The notes beneath the pieces are model-generated. The model saw only the letters and a program-made list of their open reading frames with translations. It was not told the DNA's origin and did no database searches. A stretch of 64,000 nucleotides of DNA from NCBI RefSeq assembly GCF_014257025.1, contig NZ_JACMSF010000024.1, positions 1 to 64,000 on the forward strand. The letters run 5' to 3'. The position numbers were made by a program, and so were the translations under genes. Of this stretch, positions 51,651 to 60,026 are shown in pieces. The first letter of the stretch is position 1; each line of letters starts with the position of its first letter. This DNA is from Streptomyces cupreus. Lineage in GTDB: Bacteria; Actinomycetota; Actinomycetes; Streptomycetales; Streptomycetaceae.

Positions 51651-52865
51651 ATGGCGACAGTGGGGCTGAACGGCCGTCGTATGGACCTTGGTATGAGGAC
51701 GGACACCGGCCCCCCGCCCGCCACCCCCTCCCGCCCTGTTCCCTGGGTCGCGCCCCTCCTCTACGTCGCGGTCCTCCTCGCGGGGCTGACCGCCGCCGCC
51801 CACAACAGTTCCCTCGCCACTGCCCGTACCGCCGCCTTCGTCGTAGGACTCCTGCTGCTCCTCCTGCTGGAGCGCAAGCCGGTCCGGCCGCCCCTGGCCG
51901 TGCTCGCAGCCCGTGTCGTCCTCATCGTCGCCGTCGCCGCACTCGATGACTCGGGCCTGTCCCGGGCGCTGCTCGTCCTGGTCCCCTTCACCGCCTACTT
52001 CGCCTTCGGCCGCACAGCAGCTCTCGCCCTCGCCGGCGGCTGCGTGGCCGTGGTCCTCGCCCTCTACACGTTCACCGCCCCCGCCTGGTACGCCGACCCC
52101 GAATACGTCTCCGATCTGCTCATGCTGCTCATCGGCCTGGTTCTCGCCCTTTCCATGGCCGCGGTCGCGATCGGCGAGCAGCGGGGACGGGCCCGGCTGG
52201 AGGAGTACGCGGCACGGATCGCCGAACTGTCCGCCACCCACGAGCGCAACCGGCTGGCCCGCGACATCCACGACAGCCTCGGGCACCATCTCACCGCGAT
52301 AGCCGTCCAGTTGGAGAAGGCCGCCGCCTTCCGCGACCACGATCCGGACACCGCCGACCAGGCCGTGGCGGACGCCCGTCGCTCGGCGGGGCGCGCGCTC
52401 GACGACGTACGGACATCGGTGCGGGCGCTGCGCGACGACCGTGCCGCGCCCTTCCCGCTTCCGTCCGCACTGGCCGATCTCGTACGGGAGTCGAACGACG
52501 GCCGCATTGAGGTGTCCTTGCAGGTCGACGGCGAACCGTACGACGCTCTGGGCCCCGACGGGGCGGCGCTCACCACCCTCTACCGCGCGGCACAGGAGGC
52601 GCTCACCAACGTGCGGCGGCACGCGGATGCGCGGCATGTGAGCGTGTTCCTGACGTTCGGCGCGGCCGGCGCGCGCCTCGTCGTCGCGGACGACGGGCGT
52701 GGGTTCCGACCCGGGGCCGTCACGGTCTCCCAGGGCTTCGGGCTGCTCGGCATCCAGGAGCGAACGCGGCTGGTCGGCGGCACGGTAGGGATCGACAGTG
52801 CACCGGGGGCGGGCACGCGTCTCACGGTCGAGGTCCCTCGCGCCGTACCGGAGACAGACGTATGA
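51651..52865 (+). CDS. NarL-family sensor histidine kinase
   Basis: The 404-residue membrane kinase has about five hydrophobic segments before residue 170 (VAPLLYVAVLLAGLTAAAHN, then AAFVVGLLLLLLLERK and others) but no extracellular sensor domain. The dimerisation/phosphoacceptor region follows: ERNRLARDIHDSLGHHLTAI, with His207. The ATPase ends with the N-box ALTNVRRHADARHVSV and G-boxes VVADDGRGF and GLLGIQERTRLVGG. GGGAGGG precedes the ATG. It phosphorylates the overlapping response regulator. The signal is probably a membrane or cell-wall property. Confidence 0.88.
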   Translation: MATVGLNGRRMDLGMRTDTGPPPATPSRPVPWVAPLLYVAVLLAGLTAAAHNSSLATARTAAFVVGLLLLLLLERKPVRPPLAVLAARVVLIVAVAALDDSGLSRALLVLVPFTAYFAFGRTAALALAGGCVAVVLALYTFTAPAWYADPEYVSDLLMLLIGLVLALSMAAVAIGEQRGRARLEEYAARIAELSATHERNRLARDIHDSLGHHLTAIAVQLEKAAAFRDHDPDTADQAVADARRSAGRALDDVRTSVRALRDDRAAPFPLPSALADLVRESNDGRIEVSLQVDGEPYDALGPDGAALTTLYRAAQEALTNVRRHADARHVSVFLTFGAAGARLVVADDGRGFRPGAVTVSQGFGLLGIQERTRLVGGTVGIDSAPGAGTRLTVEVPRAVPETDV

Positions 52866-53530
52866 CCGAGAACCCGGAAGCCGAGTCCGTGTCCGTACTC
52901 GTCGTCGACGACCAGCAGTTGGTCAGAGACGGCATCGCCTCACTCCTCGGCATCCAGCCCGGCATCGTGCTGGCGGGCACGGCCGTCGACGGCGGGGACG
53001 CGGTCGAGAAGACGCTGGCGCTCGGACCCGACGTGGTGCTGATGGACGTGCGGATGCCGGGCATCGACGGCGTCGAAGCACTGGCGATCCTGCGGCGACG
53101 AGGCTGTTCCGCGCGGGTCGTCATGCTGACGACGTTCGACGACGAGGAGTACGTGGTGGCGGCGCTGCGGGCGGGCGCGAGCGGCTATCTGCTCAAGAAC
53201 CTTCCGGCGGCTCAGCTCGCGGACGCGGTGCGGCTGGCGCACGCCGGGGTCGCCCAGCTCGACTCCTCGGTGACCGGATACCTGACCCCGTCCCCGGCCT
53301 CGGGCCCTCGGCCGCCGTCCGTCCCTCCTCCCGGCACCACCGGACTGACCGCCCGCGAGGTCGACGTACTGCGGCTCCTTGCCGACGGCTCGACGAACCG
53401 CGAGATCGCCGCTCGCCTGTTCCTCAGCGAGGGAACCGTCAAGAACCACATCTCCCGCGTCCTGTCCCGGCTCGGCCTCCGCGACCGTACCCAGGCCGCG
53501 CTCTACGCCCGCGACCACGGGCTGCTGTGA
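52862..53530 (+). CDS. NarL-family response regulator
   Basis: The 222-residue protein has a receiver domain with VLVVDDQQLVRDG, the phospho-acceptor Asp62 (VLMDVRMPG), the switch Thr in MLTTFDDEEYV and Lys in YLLKNLPAA. The LuxR helix-turn-helix reads LTAREVDVLRLLADGSTNRE and continues to VKNHISRVLSRLGLRDRTQA. Its ATG overlaps the kinase stop (ATGA), giving 1:1 translation. It is the cognate regulator of the kinase just upstream; the target genes are not evident here. Confidence 0.9.
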   Translation: MTENPEAESVSVLVVDDQQLVRDGIASLLGIQPGIVLAGTAVDGGDAVEKTLALGPDVVLMDVRMPGIDGVEALAILRRRGCSARVVMLTTFDDEEYVVAALRAGASGYLLKNLPAAQLADAVRLAHAGVAQLDSSVTGYLTPSPASGPRPPSVPPPGTTGLTAREVDVLRLLADGSTNREIAARLFLSEGTVKNHISRVLSRLGLRDRTQAALYARDHGLL

Positions 53531-53611
53531 GCGTCAGCGCCCACCGACGCCGCCCGAAGGCATCCGCCCTCCCTGCACACGTTGGTGGTCCCGCGTGGGA
53601 GGAACGACGCG

Positions 53612-53866
53612 GTGCCCCGCCGGCCCGGGTTCACGAAGAGCCAGAAGGCGGCCCGGAAGCAGCTCACCGAACTCATGGCGCAGTTGGAGGCAGCCGTCCA
53701 GCGGCGCGACTGGCCGGCCGCCCGCACGGCGCGCTCGGCGGCCTGGGACGAAGTCAACCGTCTCGCCGACAATCTCACCCACGAGGAACGCAAGAAGCTC
53801 TGGACGCACAAACAGCGGATACTCACCGGCGAGGCCCAGGACCGCGGGAACACCAAGCGCCGGTGA
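53612..53866 (+). CDS. Small helical hypothetical protein
   Basis: The 84-residue, highly charged, helical protein (QKAARKQLTELMAQLEAAVQ, then WDEVNRLADNLTHEERKKLW) probably forms a helical hairpin or coiled coil. GTG 53612 has GGGAGG nine bases upstream. It is rich in Lys and Arg, so binding to nucleic acid is possible. It lies 81 bp after the response-regulator gene. Confidence 0.6.
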   Translation: MPRRPGFTKSQKAARKQLTELMAQLEAAVQRRDWPAARTARSAAWDEVNRLADNLTHEERKKLWTHKQRILTGEAQDRGNTKRR

Positions 53867-53908
53867 GTTCCGGTCGCGTCGGGAGTCTGTTCTGGTGGCC
53901 GTCGTACA

Positions 53909-53920
53909 CGTCGTACGACG
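53909..53920. promoter_or_regulatory. 12-bp palindrome before the DUF899 gene
   Basis: CGTCGTACGACG is fully symmetric and lies 32 bp before the DUF899 ATG, with another GTCGTAC at 53901-53907 beside it. A TetR-like or similar operator is possible; its regulator is not nearby. Confidence 0.35.
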
Positions 53921-53952
53921 CCTGCCCGGCACGTGACACCACGGAGGACACC

Positions 53953-54732
53953 ATGACGACCACGCCGAGTGACCCGACCACCGCGCAGCCCGGCCGCCCG
54001 CCCGTGGTCGATCTGGCCACCTGGCAGGCCGCGCGTGACGAGCTGCTGGTCCGCGAGAAGGCCCACACCCACGAGGGGGACGCCATCGCCGCCGCGCGGC
54101 GCCGACTGCCGATGGTGGAGTTCGACGGGACGGTCGAGGTCGTCGGGCCCGACGGACCGGTGCCGTTCCTGGAGCTGTTCCAGGGCCGGGACGAGCTCGT
54201 GGTGTACAAGCACATGTGGTACGACGGCGCGCCGCACCAGGGGCAGTGCGAGGGCTGCACCACCACGGCCTGGCACCTGAAGGACGCCGTCTACCTCAAC
54301 GCCCGCGGCGTCTCGTTCGCCGTCCTGACCACGGGACCTTGGGAGGAGGTGGCCTCCTACATCGAGTTCATGGGCTACACCCAGCCCTGGTACTCGGTGC
54401 GGGGCGTGGAGGGGCCGGCCGGTGGCGACATGGGGTACCTCACCTGCTTCCTGCGCGACGGCGACCGGGTGTTCCTCACCTACTCCACGACGGGCCGGGG
54501 CAACGAGCGGGTCAACGGTTCCTTGGGTCTGCTCGACATGACGCCCTACGGCCGCGGCGAGGCGTGGGAGGACAAGCCCGAGGGTTGGCCCGAAGGGGAC
54601 GTCCCGTGCTGGTCCTGGCGCTCGGACGCGGACGGGAACGCCACCTGGGGCCCGACCAGCCGCCCCGTACCGCAGTGGACCCGCCCCGGCGCGACCCCGG
54701 TGGAAACCCTCGGCCGCCACGGCCATCACTGA
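53953..54732 (+). CDS. DUF899 (thioredoxin-fold) protein
   Basis: The 259-residue protein has the DUF899 pattern: RDELLVREKAHTHEGDAIAA near 30-49, the MVEFDGTV strand, the central MWYDGAPHQGQCEGCTTTAW with a C-x2-C pair (about 96-99), and the SFAVLTTGPWEEVASYIEF segment. The C-terminal part LTYSTTGRGNERVNGSLGLL is typical. It is thioredoxin-like in fold, with no proven activity. GGAGG precedes the ATG by 8 bases. The neighbours give no functional hint. Confidence 0.85.
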   Translation: MTTTPSDPTTAQPGRPPVVDLATWQAARDELLVREKAHTHEGDAIAAARRRLPMVEFDGTVEVVGPDGPVPFLELFQGRDELVVYKHMWYDGAPHQGQCEGCTTTAWHLKDAVYLNARGVSFAVLTTGPWEEVASYIEFMGYTQPWYSVRGVEGPAGGDMGYLTCFLRDGDRVFLTYSTTGRGNERVNGSLGLLDMTPYGRGEAWEDKPEGWPEGDVPCWSWRSDADGNATWGPTSRPVPQWTRPGATPVETLGRHGHH

Positions 54733-54800
54733 TGATCCACACGGGCCGCTGAACTGTGCTACGGTTATCGAGTTGCAGTTGTGGTACCCATGAACCTATG

Positions 54801-54890
54801 TGCGCCTGACGGGAATGTTTCTCCTTCGGGCGCATTATTTGTTTTTCCGGCATCTCCGGATGGGGCCTCTGCCTACAGAAGGAGAACGTC
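54801..54890 (+). promoter_or_regulatory. Cold-shock mRNA leader with mutually exclusive structures
   Basis: The leader contains TGCGCCTGA (54801-54809) pairing with TTCGGGCGCA (54825-54834) in a 9-bp stem (one wobble). TTCTCCTTC (54819-54827) is exactly complementary over nine bases to GAAGGAGAA (54878-54886), which covers the ribosome binding site of the cold-shock gene. The two pairings share 54825-54827 and the first stem would also block the anti-site, so only one can form. AT-rich GCATTATTTGTTTTT separates them. Translation control by temperature is inferred. Confidence 0.5.
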
Positions 54891-55094
54891 ATGGCACAGG
54901 GAACCGTGAAGTGGTTCAACGCCGAAAAGGGTTTCGGCTTCATCGAGCAGGACGGCGGCGGCCCCGACGTCTTCGCCCACTACTCGAACATCGCGACGCA
55001 GGGCTTCCGTGAGCTCCAGGAGGGCCAGCGGGTCAGCTTCGACGTCACGCAGGGCCAGAAGGGCCCGCAGGCGGAGAACATCGTCCCCGCGTAA
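54891..55094 (+). CDS. Cold-shock protein (CspA family)
   Basis: The 67-residue single OB-fold protein has RNP1 (KGFGFIEQ), RNP2 (DVFAHYS) and the usual TVKWFNAEKG start, so it binds single-stranded RNA or DNA and melts mRNA structure. GAAGGAG precedes the ATG; it sits behind a leader of over 90 bases that can sequester that site. A strong terminator follows 23 bp after the stop, and a DEAD-box helicase gene begins just beyond, so the two form a cold-response pair. Confidence 0.93.
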   Translation: MAQGTVKWFNAEKGFGFIEQDGGGPDVFAHYSNIATQGFRELQEGQRVSFDVTQGQKGPQAENIVPA

Positions 55095-55117
55095 TCGCCG
55101 GACGCGTATCCGCTCGA

Positions 55118-55150
55118 CCGGGGTCCGCACCGTCTTGGTGCGGACCCCGG
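55118..55150 (+). terminator. Perfect 14-bp terminator between csp and the DEAD-box gene
   Basis: CCGGGGTCCGCACC (55118-55131) pairs exactly with GGTGCGGACCCCGG (55137-55150) around a 5-base loop, followed by TTTGTGCTGTTT. It ends only 32 bases before the helicase start, so readthrough would set the helicase level. Confidence 0.85.
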
Positions 55151-55182
55151 TTTGTGCTGTTTCCAGGAAGGCAAATAACTGC

Positions 55183-56844
55183 ATGTCCCGTAGGTTCCAG
55201 AAGTCGAACCGGCGCACCTCCACTCCCGCGCCGTCCGCCTCGTCGCCCAGGGAATTCCGGCTGCCGGAAAACACGACACCAGCACTTCCCGCCGTCGAGG
55301 ATTTCGCCGGTCTGGACATGCCCGCGGGGCTGCTGAAGACCCTCACCGCGCAAGGCGTCACCACCCCCTTTCCCATCCAGGCCGCCACGCTGCCGAACTC
55401 CCTCGCCGGCCGTGACCTGCTGGGACGTGGACGCACCGGCTCCGGCAAGACCCTCGCGTTCGGACTCGCGCTCCTGGCCCGCACGGCCGGACTGCGCGCC
55501 GAGCCCAAGGCACCGCTGGCCCTCGTGCTGGTGCCCACCCGTGAGCTCGCCCAGCAGGTGACGGACGCGCTGACCCCCTACGCGACGGCGGTGAACCTCC
55601 GGCTGGCCACCGTGGTCGGCGGGCTGTCCATCACCAAGCAGGCCGGTACGCTCCGGCGCGGCGCCGAAGTGCTCGTGGCGACTCCCGGCCGGCTCAACGA
55701 CCTGGTGGACCGCGGGGACTGCGTGCTCGGCAGCGTACGCATCACGGTGCTGGACGAAGCCGACCAGATGACCGACATGGGCTTCCTGCCGCAGATCACC
55801 AAGCTGATCCAGCAGGTGCGGCCCGACGGTCAGCGCATGCTCTTCTCGGCCACCCTGGACCGGAACATCGACCGCTTGGTGCAGCGGTTCCTGACCGACC
55901 CCGTGGTGCACTCCGTGGACCCGTCCGCGGGGGCGGTGACCACCATGGAGCACCACGTGCTCCACGTCCTGGACGAGACCGACAAGAAGGCCGTCACCAC
56001 GCGCATCGCGGCCCGTGACGGCCGGGTCATCCTCTTTCTCGACACCAAGAGATCCGCCGACCGGCTCACCAAGCGGCTGCTGGCCGTCGGGGTGCGTGCG
56101 GCGGCACTGCACGGCGGCCGCTCCCAGCCGCAGCGCAATCGCACCCTGGAGCAGTTCAAGAACGGCCACGTCACCGCGCTCGTCGCGACGAACGTCGCCG
56201 CCCGGGGCATACACGTCGACGACCTCGACCTCGTCGTGAACGTCGATCCCCCCACCGACCACAAGGACTACGTCCACCGGGGCGGCCGTACGGCCCGCGC
56301 CGGCGGCTCCGGCAGCGTGGTCACGCTGGTCCTGCCCGAGCAGAAGCGGGATGTCAGCCAGCTCATGTCGAACGCGGGCATCCGCCCCCGGACGGCCCGC
56401 ATCACGTCGAGCGACGCGGCACTGGCCACCATCACCGGCGCCCGCGAGCCGTCCGGCGTGCCCGTCACCATCGAGGTCCCCCAGCCGGCGACCCCGACGG
56501 CGTCCCGCCCGGACCGGAAGACGGCCACTGAGTCCGGCAAGCGGTCCGGCCGCAGCCGCCGAAGCGGCGGGCGGGCGGGAGCGGCGACAGGTACGGCGAG
56601 CGGTACCGGGGGCCGGGGCTCCGACCGCCGGGTCCAGGCCGGGGCGGCGACGGGTGGTGGCACTACCGCAGCCGGTGTGCGCGGTGCTGCCCGCCGAGCG
56701 GAAGCGGGTGGTGCCGCGAAGGGCGCTGCCTCCGGCAAGGCGGTCCGAGGGTCCGGCCGCCGGGCGACGGCCGCCGGCGGCACCGCCGGCAACAGCGGCC
56801 GCGGCTCGGACCGCCGAGGCGTGCGCCGTAATTCTGCGACGTAG
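55183..56844 (+). CDS. DEAD-box RNA helicase
   Basis: This is a 553-residue protein. Motifs: Q-motif region GVTTPFPIQAATLPNSLAGR, Walker A RTGSGKT (near 85), PTRELAQQ, GG, TPGRL, DEAD in VLDEADQMTDMGF (near 190), SAT in LFSATL, then domain 2 with TNVAARGIHV and HRGGRTARAG. From about residue 440 the tail is Gly/Arg/Ala-rich and low in complexity, a typical RNA-binding extension. It unwinds structured RNA in ribosome assembly or decay, probably in the cold, given the cold-shock gene 88 bp upstream and the terminator between them. AGGAAGG lies 11 bases before the ATG. Confidence 0.9.
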   Translation: MSRRFQKSNRRTSTPAPSASSPREFRLPENTTPALPAVEDFAGLDMPAGLLKTLTAQGVTTPFPIQAATLPNSLAGRDLLGRGRTGSGKTLAFGLALLARTAGLRAEPKAPLALVLVPTRELAQQVTDALTPYATAVNLRLATVVGGLSITKQAGTLRRGAEVLVATPGRLNDLVDRGDCVLGSVRITVLDEADQMTDMGFLPQITKLIQQVRPDGQRMLFSATLDRNIDRLVQRFLTDPVVHSVDPSAGAVTTMEHHVLHVLDETDKKAVTTRIAARDGRVILFLDTKRSADRLTKRLLAVGVRAAALHGGRSQPQRNRTLEQFKNGHVTALVATNVAARGIHVDDLDLVVNVDPPTDHKDYVHRGGRTARAGGSGSVVTLVLPEQKRDVSQLMSNAGIRPRTARITSSDAALATITGAREPSGVPVTIEVPQPATPTASRPDRKTATESGKRSGRSRRSGGRAGAATGTASGTGGRGSDRRVQAGAATGGGTTAAGVRGAARRAEAGGAAKGAASGKAVRGSGRRATAAGGTAGNSGRGSDRRGVRRNSAT

Positions 56845-56849
56845 GAGAT

Positions 56850-57005
56850 CTTGTCCAGGCTGCCAGTGCGGTCTCGGCCATGTGGTGGATGAACTCCAGG
56901 TTGGAGCCCCACAGGACGCTGACGAAGGATTCGTCGGGGTCGGAGCCGTAGGGGTACGGCGAGCGATTTTCCGCCGGTAGAGGGCCAGACTTGCCGAACC
57001 GGCAA
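56850..57005 (-). pseudogene. Unassigned protein remnant
   Basis: On the minus strand one frame reads KSGPLPAENRSPYPYGSDPD, then ESFVSVLWGSNLEFIHHMAE and TALAAWTRSP. Composition is protein-like, unlike the surrounding shadow frames, but no start or further homology is visible and the family is unknown. It ends inside the downstream end of the helicase frame. Confidence 0.35.
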
Positions 57006-57112
57006 ACCCGCTCGTCGTCACGGCAGGCTCCTCCGCATGATCGGTGTCGAGGCGACGGTACGGCGGACGAGCGCCGTACCGCGCACCCGACCGACGGTCC
57101 TGGAGGACACGC

Positions 57113-58093
57113 ATGCCCCCGCACGCCTCGCAGATCACACACCGGCTGGTCTCCTCTCCGGCAGGCCGGATCCACCTCGCGGAGCAGGGAACCGGGCCCC
57201 TGGTGCTGCTCCTGCACGGTTTCCCGGAGTCCTGGTATTCCTGGCGCCATCAGCTGCCCGCACTCGCGGCGGCGGGGTACCGCGCGGTCGCTCTCGACGT
57301 CCGTGGCTACGGCCGCTCCTCCAAGCCGGCCGCGACGGACGCGTACCGGATGGTCGAACTCGTCGAGGACAACGTCTCAGTCGTGCACGCCCTGGGCGAG
57401 GAATCGGCGATCGTCGTCGGCCACGACTGGGGTGCGACGATTGCCGCGAACTCCGCGCTGCTCCGGCCGGAGGTCTTCCGCGCGGTGGGGCTGCTGAGCG
57501 TTCCCTACACCCCGCGCGGCGGGACCCGCCCCAGCGACGTCTTCGCGCAGTTGGGTGGGGAGGAGGAGTTCTACGTCTCGTACTTCCAGGAGCCGGGCCG
57601 CGCCGAGGCCGAGATCGAGCCCGATGTACGCGGCTGGCTCGCGGGCTTCTACGCGGCCCTGTCCGCCGACACGATGCCCGAACCCGGCGCTCCCGATCCG
57701 CACTTCGTGAGCAGGGGCGGGACGTTGCGTGACCGGTTCCCCGTGGGCCGGTTGCCCACCTGGCTGAGCGAGCGCGAACTCGACGTCTACGCCGGGGAGT
57801 TCGAACGCACCGGCCTGGCCGGAGCACTCAACCGCTACCGGAACATGGACCGTGACTGGGAAGACCTCGCCGCCTTCGAGGGCGCGCCCATCCCCCAGCC
57901 GTCCCTGTTCGTGGGGGGCGCGCTGGATGCGTCCACGACCTGGCTGGCGGACGCGATCAAGGCGTACCCGGACACCTTGCCGGGGCTGATCTCCTCCCAT
58001 CTCCTCGACGGTTGCGGGCACTGGATCCAGCAAGAACGCCCCCGCGAGGTCAATCGGATCCTCACCGACTGGCTCGCTGCCCTGCCCCGCTGA
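57113..58093 (+). CDS. Epoxide hydrolase-type alpha/beta hydrolase
   Basis: The 326-residue enzyme has the oxyanion motif HGFPESWYSWRHQ (His35), the nucleophile elbow GHDWGATIA (Asp105) and the C-terminal catalytic His303 (GCGHWIQQERP). An Asp nucleophile with Trp beside it marks an epoxide hydrolase or haloalkane-dehalogenase-like enzyme rather than an esterase (Ser). The cap domain spans roughly 140-245. It hydrolyses an epoxide to a diol in the cytoplasm. ATG 57113 has GGAGG seven bases ahead. It is a single gene. Confidence 0.88.
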   Translation: MPPHASQITHRLVSSPAGRIHLAEQGTGPLVLLLHGFPESWYSWRHQLPALAAAGYRAVALDVRGYGRSSKPAATDAYRMVELVEDNVSVVHALGEESAIVVGHDWGATIAANSALLRPEVFRAVGLLSVPYTPRGGTRPSDVFAQLGGEEEFYVSYFQEPGRAEAEIEPDVRGWLAGFYAALSADTMPEPGAPDPHFVSRGGTLRDRFPVGRLPTWLSERELDVYAGEFERTGLAGALNRYRNMDRDWEDLAAFEGAPIPQPSLFVGGALDASTTWLADAIKAYPDTLPGLISSHLLDGCGHWIQQERPREVNRILTDWLAALPR

Positions 58094-58117
58094 CCCTGGA
58101 GCACGCCGGGAAGCTCA

Positions 58118-59224
58118 TCACCTTGACGCCGATACGCCGTTCAGAGCGCGCTGGACCTCGGCCGCGGGGAAGGGCGTGCGCTTGCTCCTGGTGAGTAGGC
58201 GCTGGTGGAAGTCGTCCAGGACGAGCGCGTGTTGGGCATGGCGGTCCAGAAGTGCGCCGATGTCGGGTGGGACGCTGGCGGGGCGGTGGCCGTCGGCCCA
58301 TGCACGCAGGAAGGCACTGTGTTCGGCGCCCGCACGCACGGTGTCGGGTATGTGGTGGCGCAACAGGTGGCTCGGTGCGTAGGAGCAGTCGTACACGAGA
58401 TGGTCGGCGAGGAAGGCTCGTTCGGGCGGCGACAGTGCGAAGTCGCCGCTGAGGGCGAGCCCGAAGTCGGCGAAGTACACCTGGTGGCCGTCGGTGAGGA
58501 GGTTGGCGAAGTGCGCGTCGAAGTGGACCAGTCCGCGCGCGCTCATGAACCGCGTCCCGCGCTCCAGCTCATCGTTCACCCACTGGTACGGCGAGAGGCT
58601 CGCCCCCTCACGGGCGTCGGCGAGACACCCGGCGAGCGTGTGGGGCATGTACTCCAGGAAGAGAACCAGGCTGTGGGAGGAGGAGGCGATGGCCTCCAGT
58701 CGGCGGCCAACGGCAGTCGACCCCTCCCAGTGCGCGACGGCGCCCTCCACTCCCCCGAACTGGTCGGCGAAGCCTGCGGGAGGGCTGTCGGGCAGTACCC
58801 GCCAGTGATACAGCAGCGGGAAGCCCGCGTACTCGCCCGCGAGCACCCACCCGGTGGTCATGGCATGCGCGGCCAGTTCACGCCAGGCGCCGAACCCCGC
58901 CGACCCCACCCCGTACTGGTAGAAGAGGGGAAGCCCGAACAGGTTGGCGGTCGACCGCACATGCTCCGGCCGCAACTCCAGGTCCGTCAGCGGCACCCGC
59001 TTGACGAAGACAGGCACGCCCTCGACATCCATCCGCGCCGACCTGCCCCCGATCCCGGAACCGAGCCCCATGGCGGCGGCCACCGCCTCCCTGAGCCGCC
59101 CGTCACTCAACGACGAAAGCCGCGCTCCTACGGCCGTACAAGCCGACACCCGCGCCGCAGCCCCCGCCCCGCTCACGCCCACCCGCCACCCCAGTCCTCG
59201 CGCCCGCCCACCTCCGCCGATCAT
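58118..59224 (-). CDS. Protein kinase-fold protein of unknown substrate
   Basis: The 368-residue protein carries kinase-like catalytic motifs: GLVHFDAHFANLLTDG (H-x-D ... N) and VYFADFGLALSGDF (DFG), near residues 250-285. The Lys-containing N-lobe strand VEGVPVFVKRVPL is at about 67. The rest of the C-lobe is helical with many His and Arg. It resembles protein kinases or aminoglycoside-like kinases but matches neither subfamily closely. ATG 59224 was selected (GGAG five bases ahead) over 59299. It lies tail-to-tail with the epoxide hydrolase. Confidence 0.65.
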   Translation of the reverse strand: MIGGGGRARGLGWRVGVSGAGAAARVSACTAVGARLSSLSDGRLREAVAAAMGLGSGIGGRSARMDVEGVPVFVKRVPLTDLELRPEHVRSTANLFGLPLFYQYGVGSAGFGAWRELAAHAMTTGWVLAGEYAGFPLLYHWRVLPDSPPAGFADQFGGVEGAVAHWEGSTAVGRRLEAIASSSHSLVLFLEYMPHTLAGCLADAREGASLSPYQWVNDELERGTRFMSARGLVHFDAHFANLLTDGHQVYFADFGLALSGDFALSPPERAFLADHLVYDCSYAPSHLLRHHIPDTVRAGAEHSAFLRAWADGHRPASVPPDIGALLDRHAQHALVLDDFHQRLLTRSKRTPFPAAEVQRALNGVSASR

Positions 59225-59292
59225 CGCAGCTCCACGCCCAACTCCCGGGGCTGGATGCTCATTGATACGGTCCCGCCACGGCTGAAACATAG

Positions 59293-59871
59293 AGATCATC
59301 CAGCGGGCCGGTCACCGCGGCCGATGTCGAGCATGCCGTCCGCCTGGCGGTCGCCGCTCTGCGCGGGGCCGACGCGTCGGACTGGAGTGTGAAGGCCGGT
59401 TCCCTGGAGTGGGACTGCTGGGAGACCGTCGAGCATCTCGCCGATGACCTGTTCGCCTACGCGGTCCAACTGGGCCCGGCGAAGCCGCCGTTGGACACCC
59501 ACGTCCCCTTCGCGTGGAGCCGCAAACGGCCACTGCAAGTCCTGGAAGCCGGCGGTGCCTTGCTCACCGCGATCGTCCGCACCACGCCGCCGACGGTCCG
59601 GGCCCACCACGTCTTCGGCGCATCCGATCCCGAGGGGTTCGCCGCGGTGGGCGTGGTCGAGACCCTGGTGCACACCCACGACGTCGCCCAGGGGCTGGGC
59701 CTGGACTGGACGCCACCCGCAGACCTGTGCGACCGCGCGCTGACCCGGCTGTTCCCCGATGCCCCGACCGACACAGACCGGTGGCCGACCCTGCTGTGGG
59801 CAACCGGCCGAGCGGAACTTCCCGGCCGGCCACGGCTGACCAAGTGGCGCTGGTACGGCGCACCTGGCTGA
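59293..59871 (+). pseudogene. Maleylpyruvate isomerase-like protein lacking a start codon
   Basis: Protein-like sequence begins by 59305 (SGPVTAADVEHAVRLAVAAL), but the frame has no ATG, GTG or TTG there. The first usable GTG is 59389, inside the conserved EWDCWETVEHLADDLFAYAV region. The body matches the mycothiol-dependent MDMPI/DinB-2 family up to WATGRAELPGRPRLTKWRW. Family members in my memory have extra residues between PFAWSR and LQVLEA, so a short deletion is also likely. It may be expressed as an N-terminally cut form, but is probably decaying. Confidence 0.6.
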
Positions 59872-60026
59872 GCCGCACATGTCTGTCGCGGGGCAATCGC
59901 TTCTGTTGGTCGTTCAGGACCGGGACCAGGGCGGCTCGGAGGTACTGACCGGCGACCGGGCGGGCTGCTGGTTCGGGGACGGTGATCGTCACCGGCCTCC
60001 TCCCGCCCGCGGCTGTCGTTTCGGTG

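Noticed and set aside
55045..57138. Minus-strand frame of 697 codons opposite the DEAD-box helicase
   Set aside because: Shadow of a real gene; composition and lack of motifs argue against coding.
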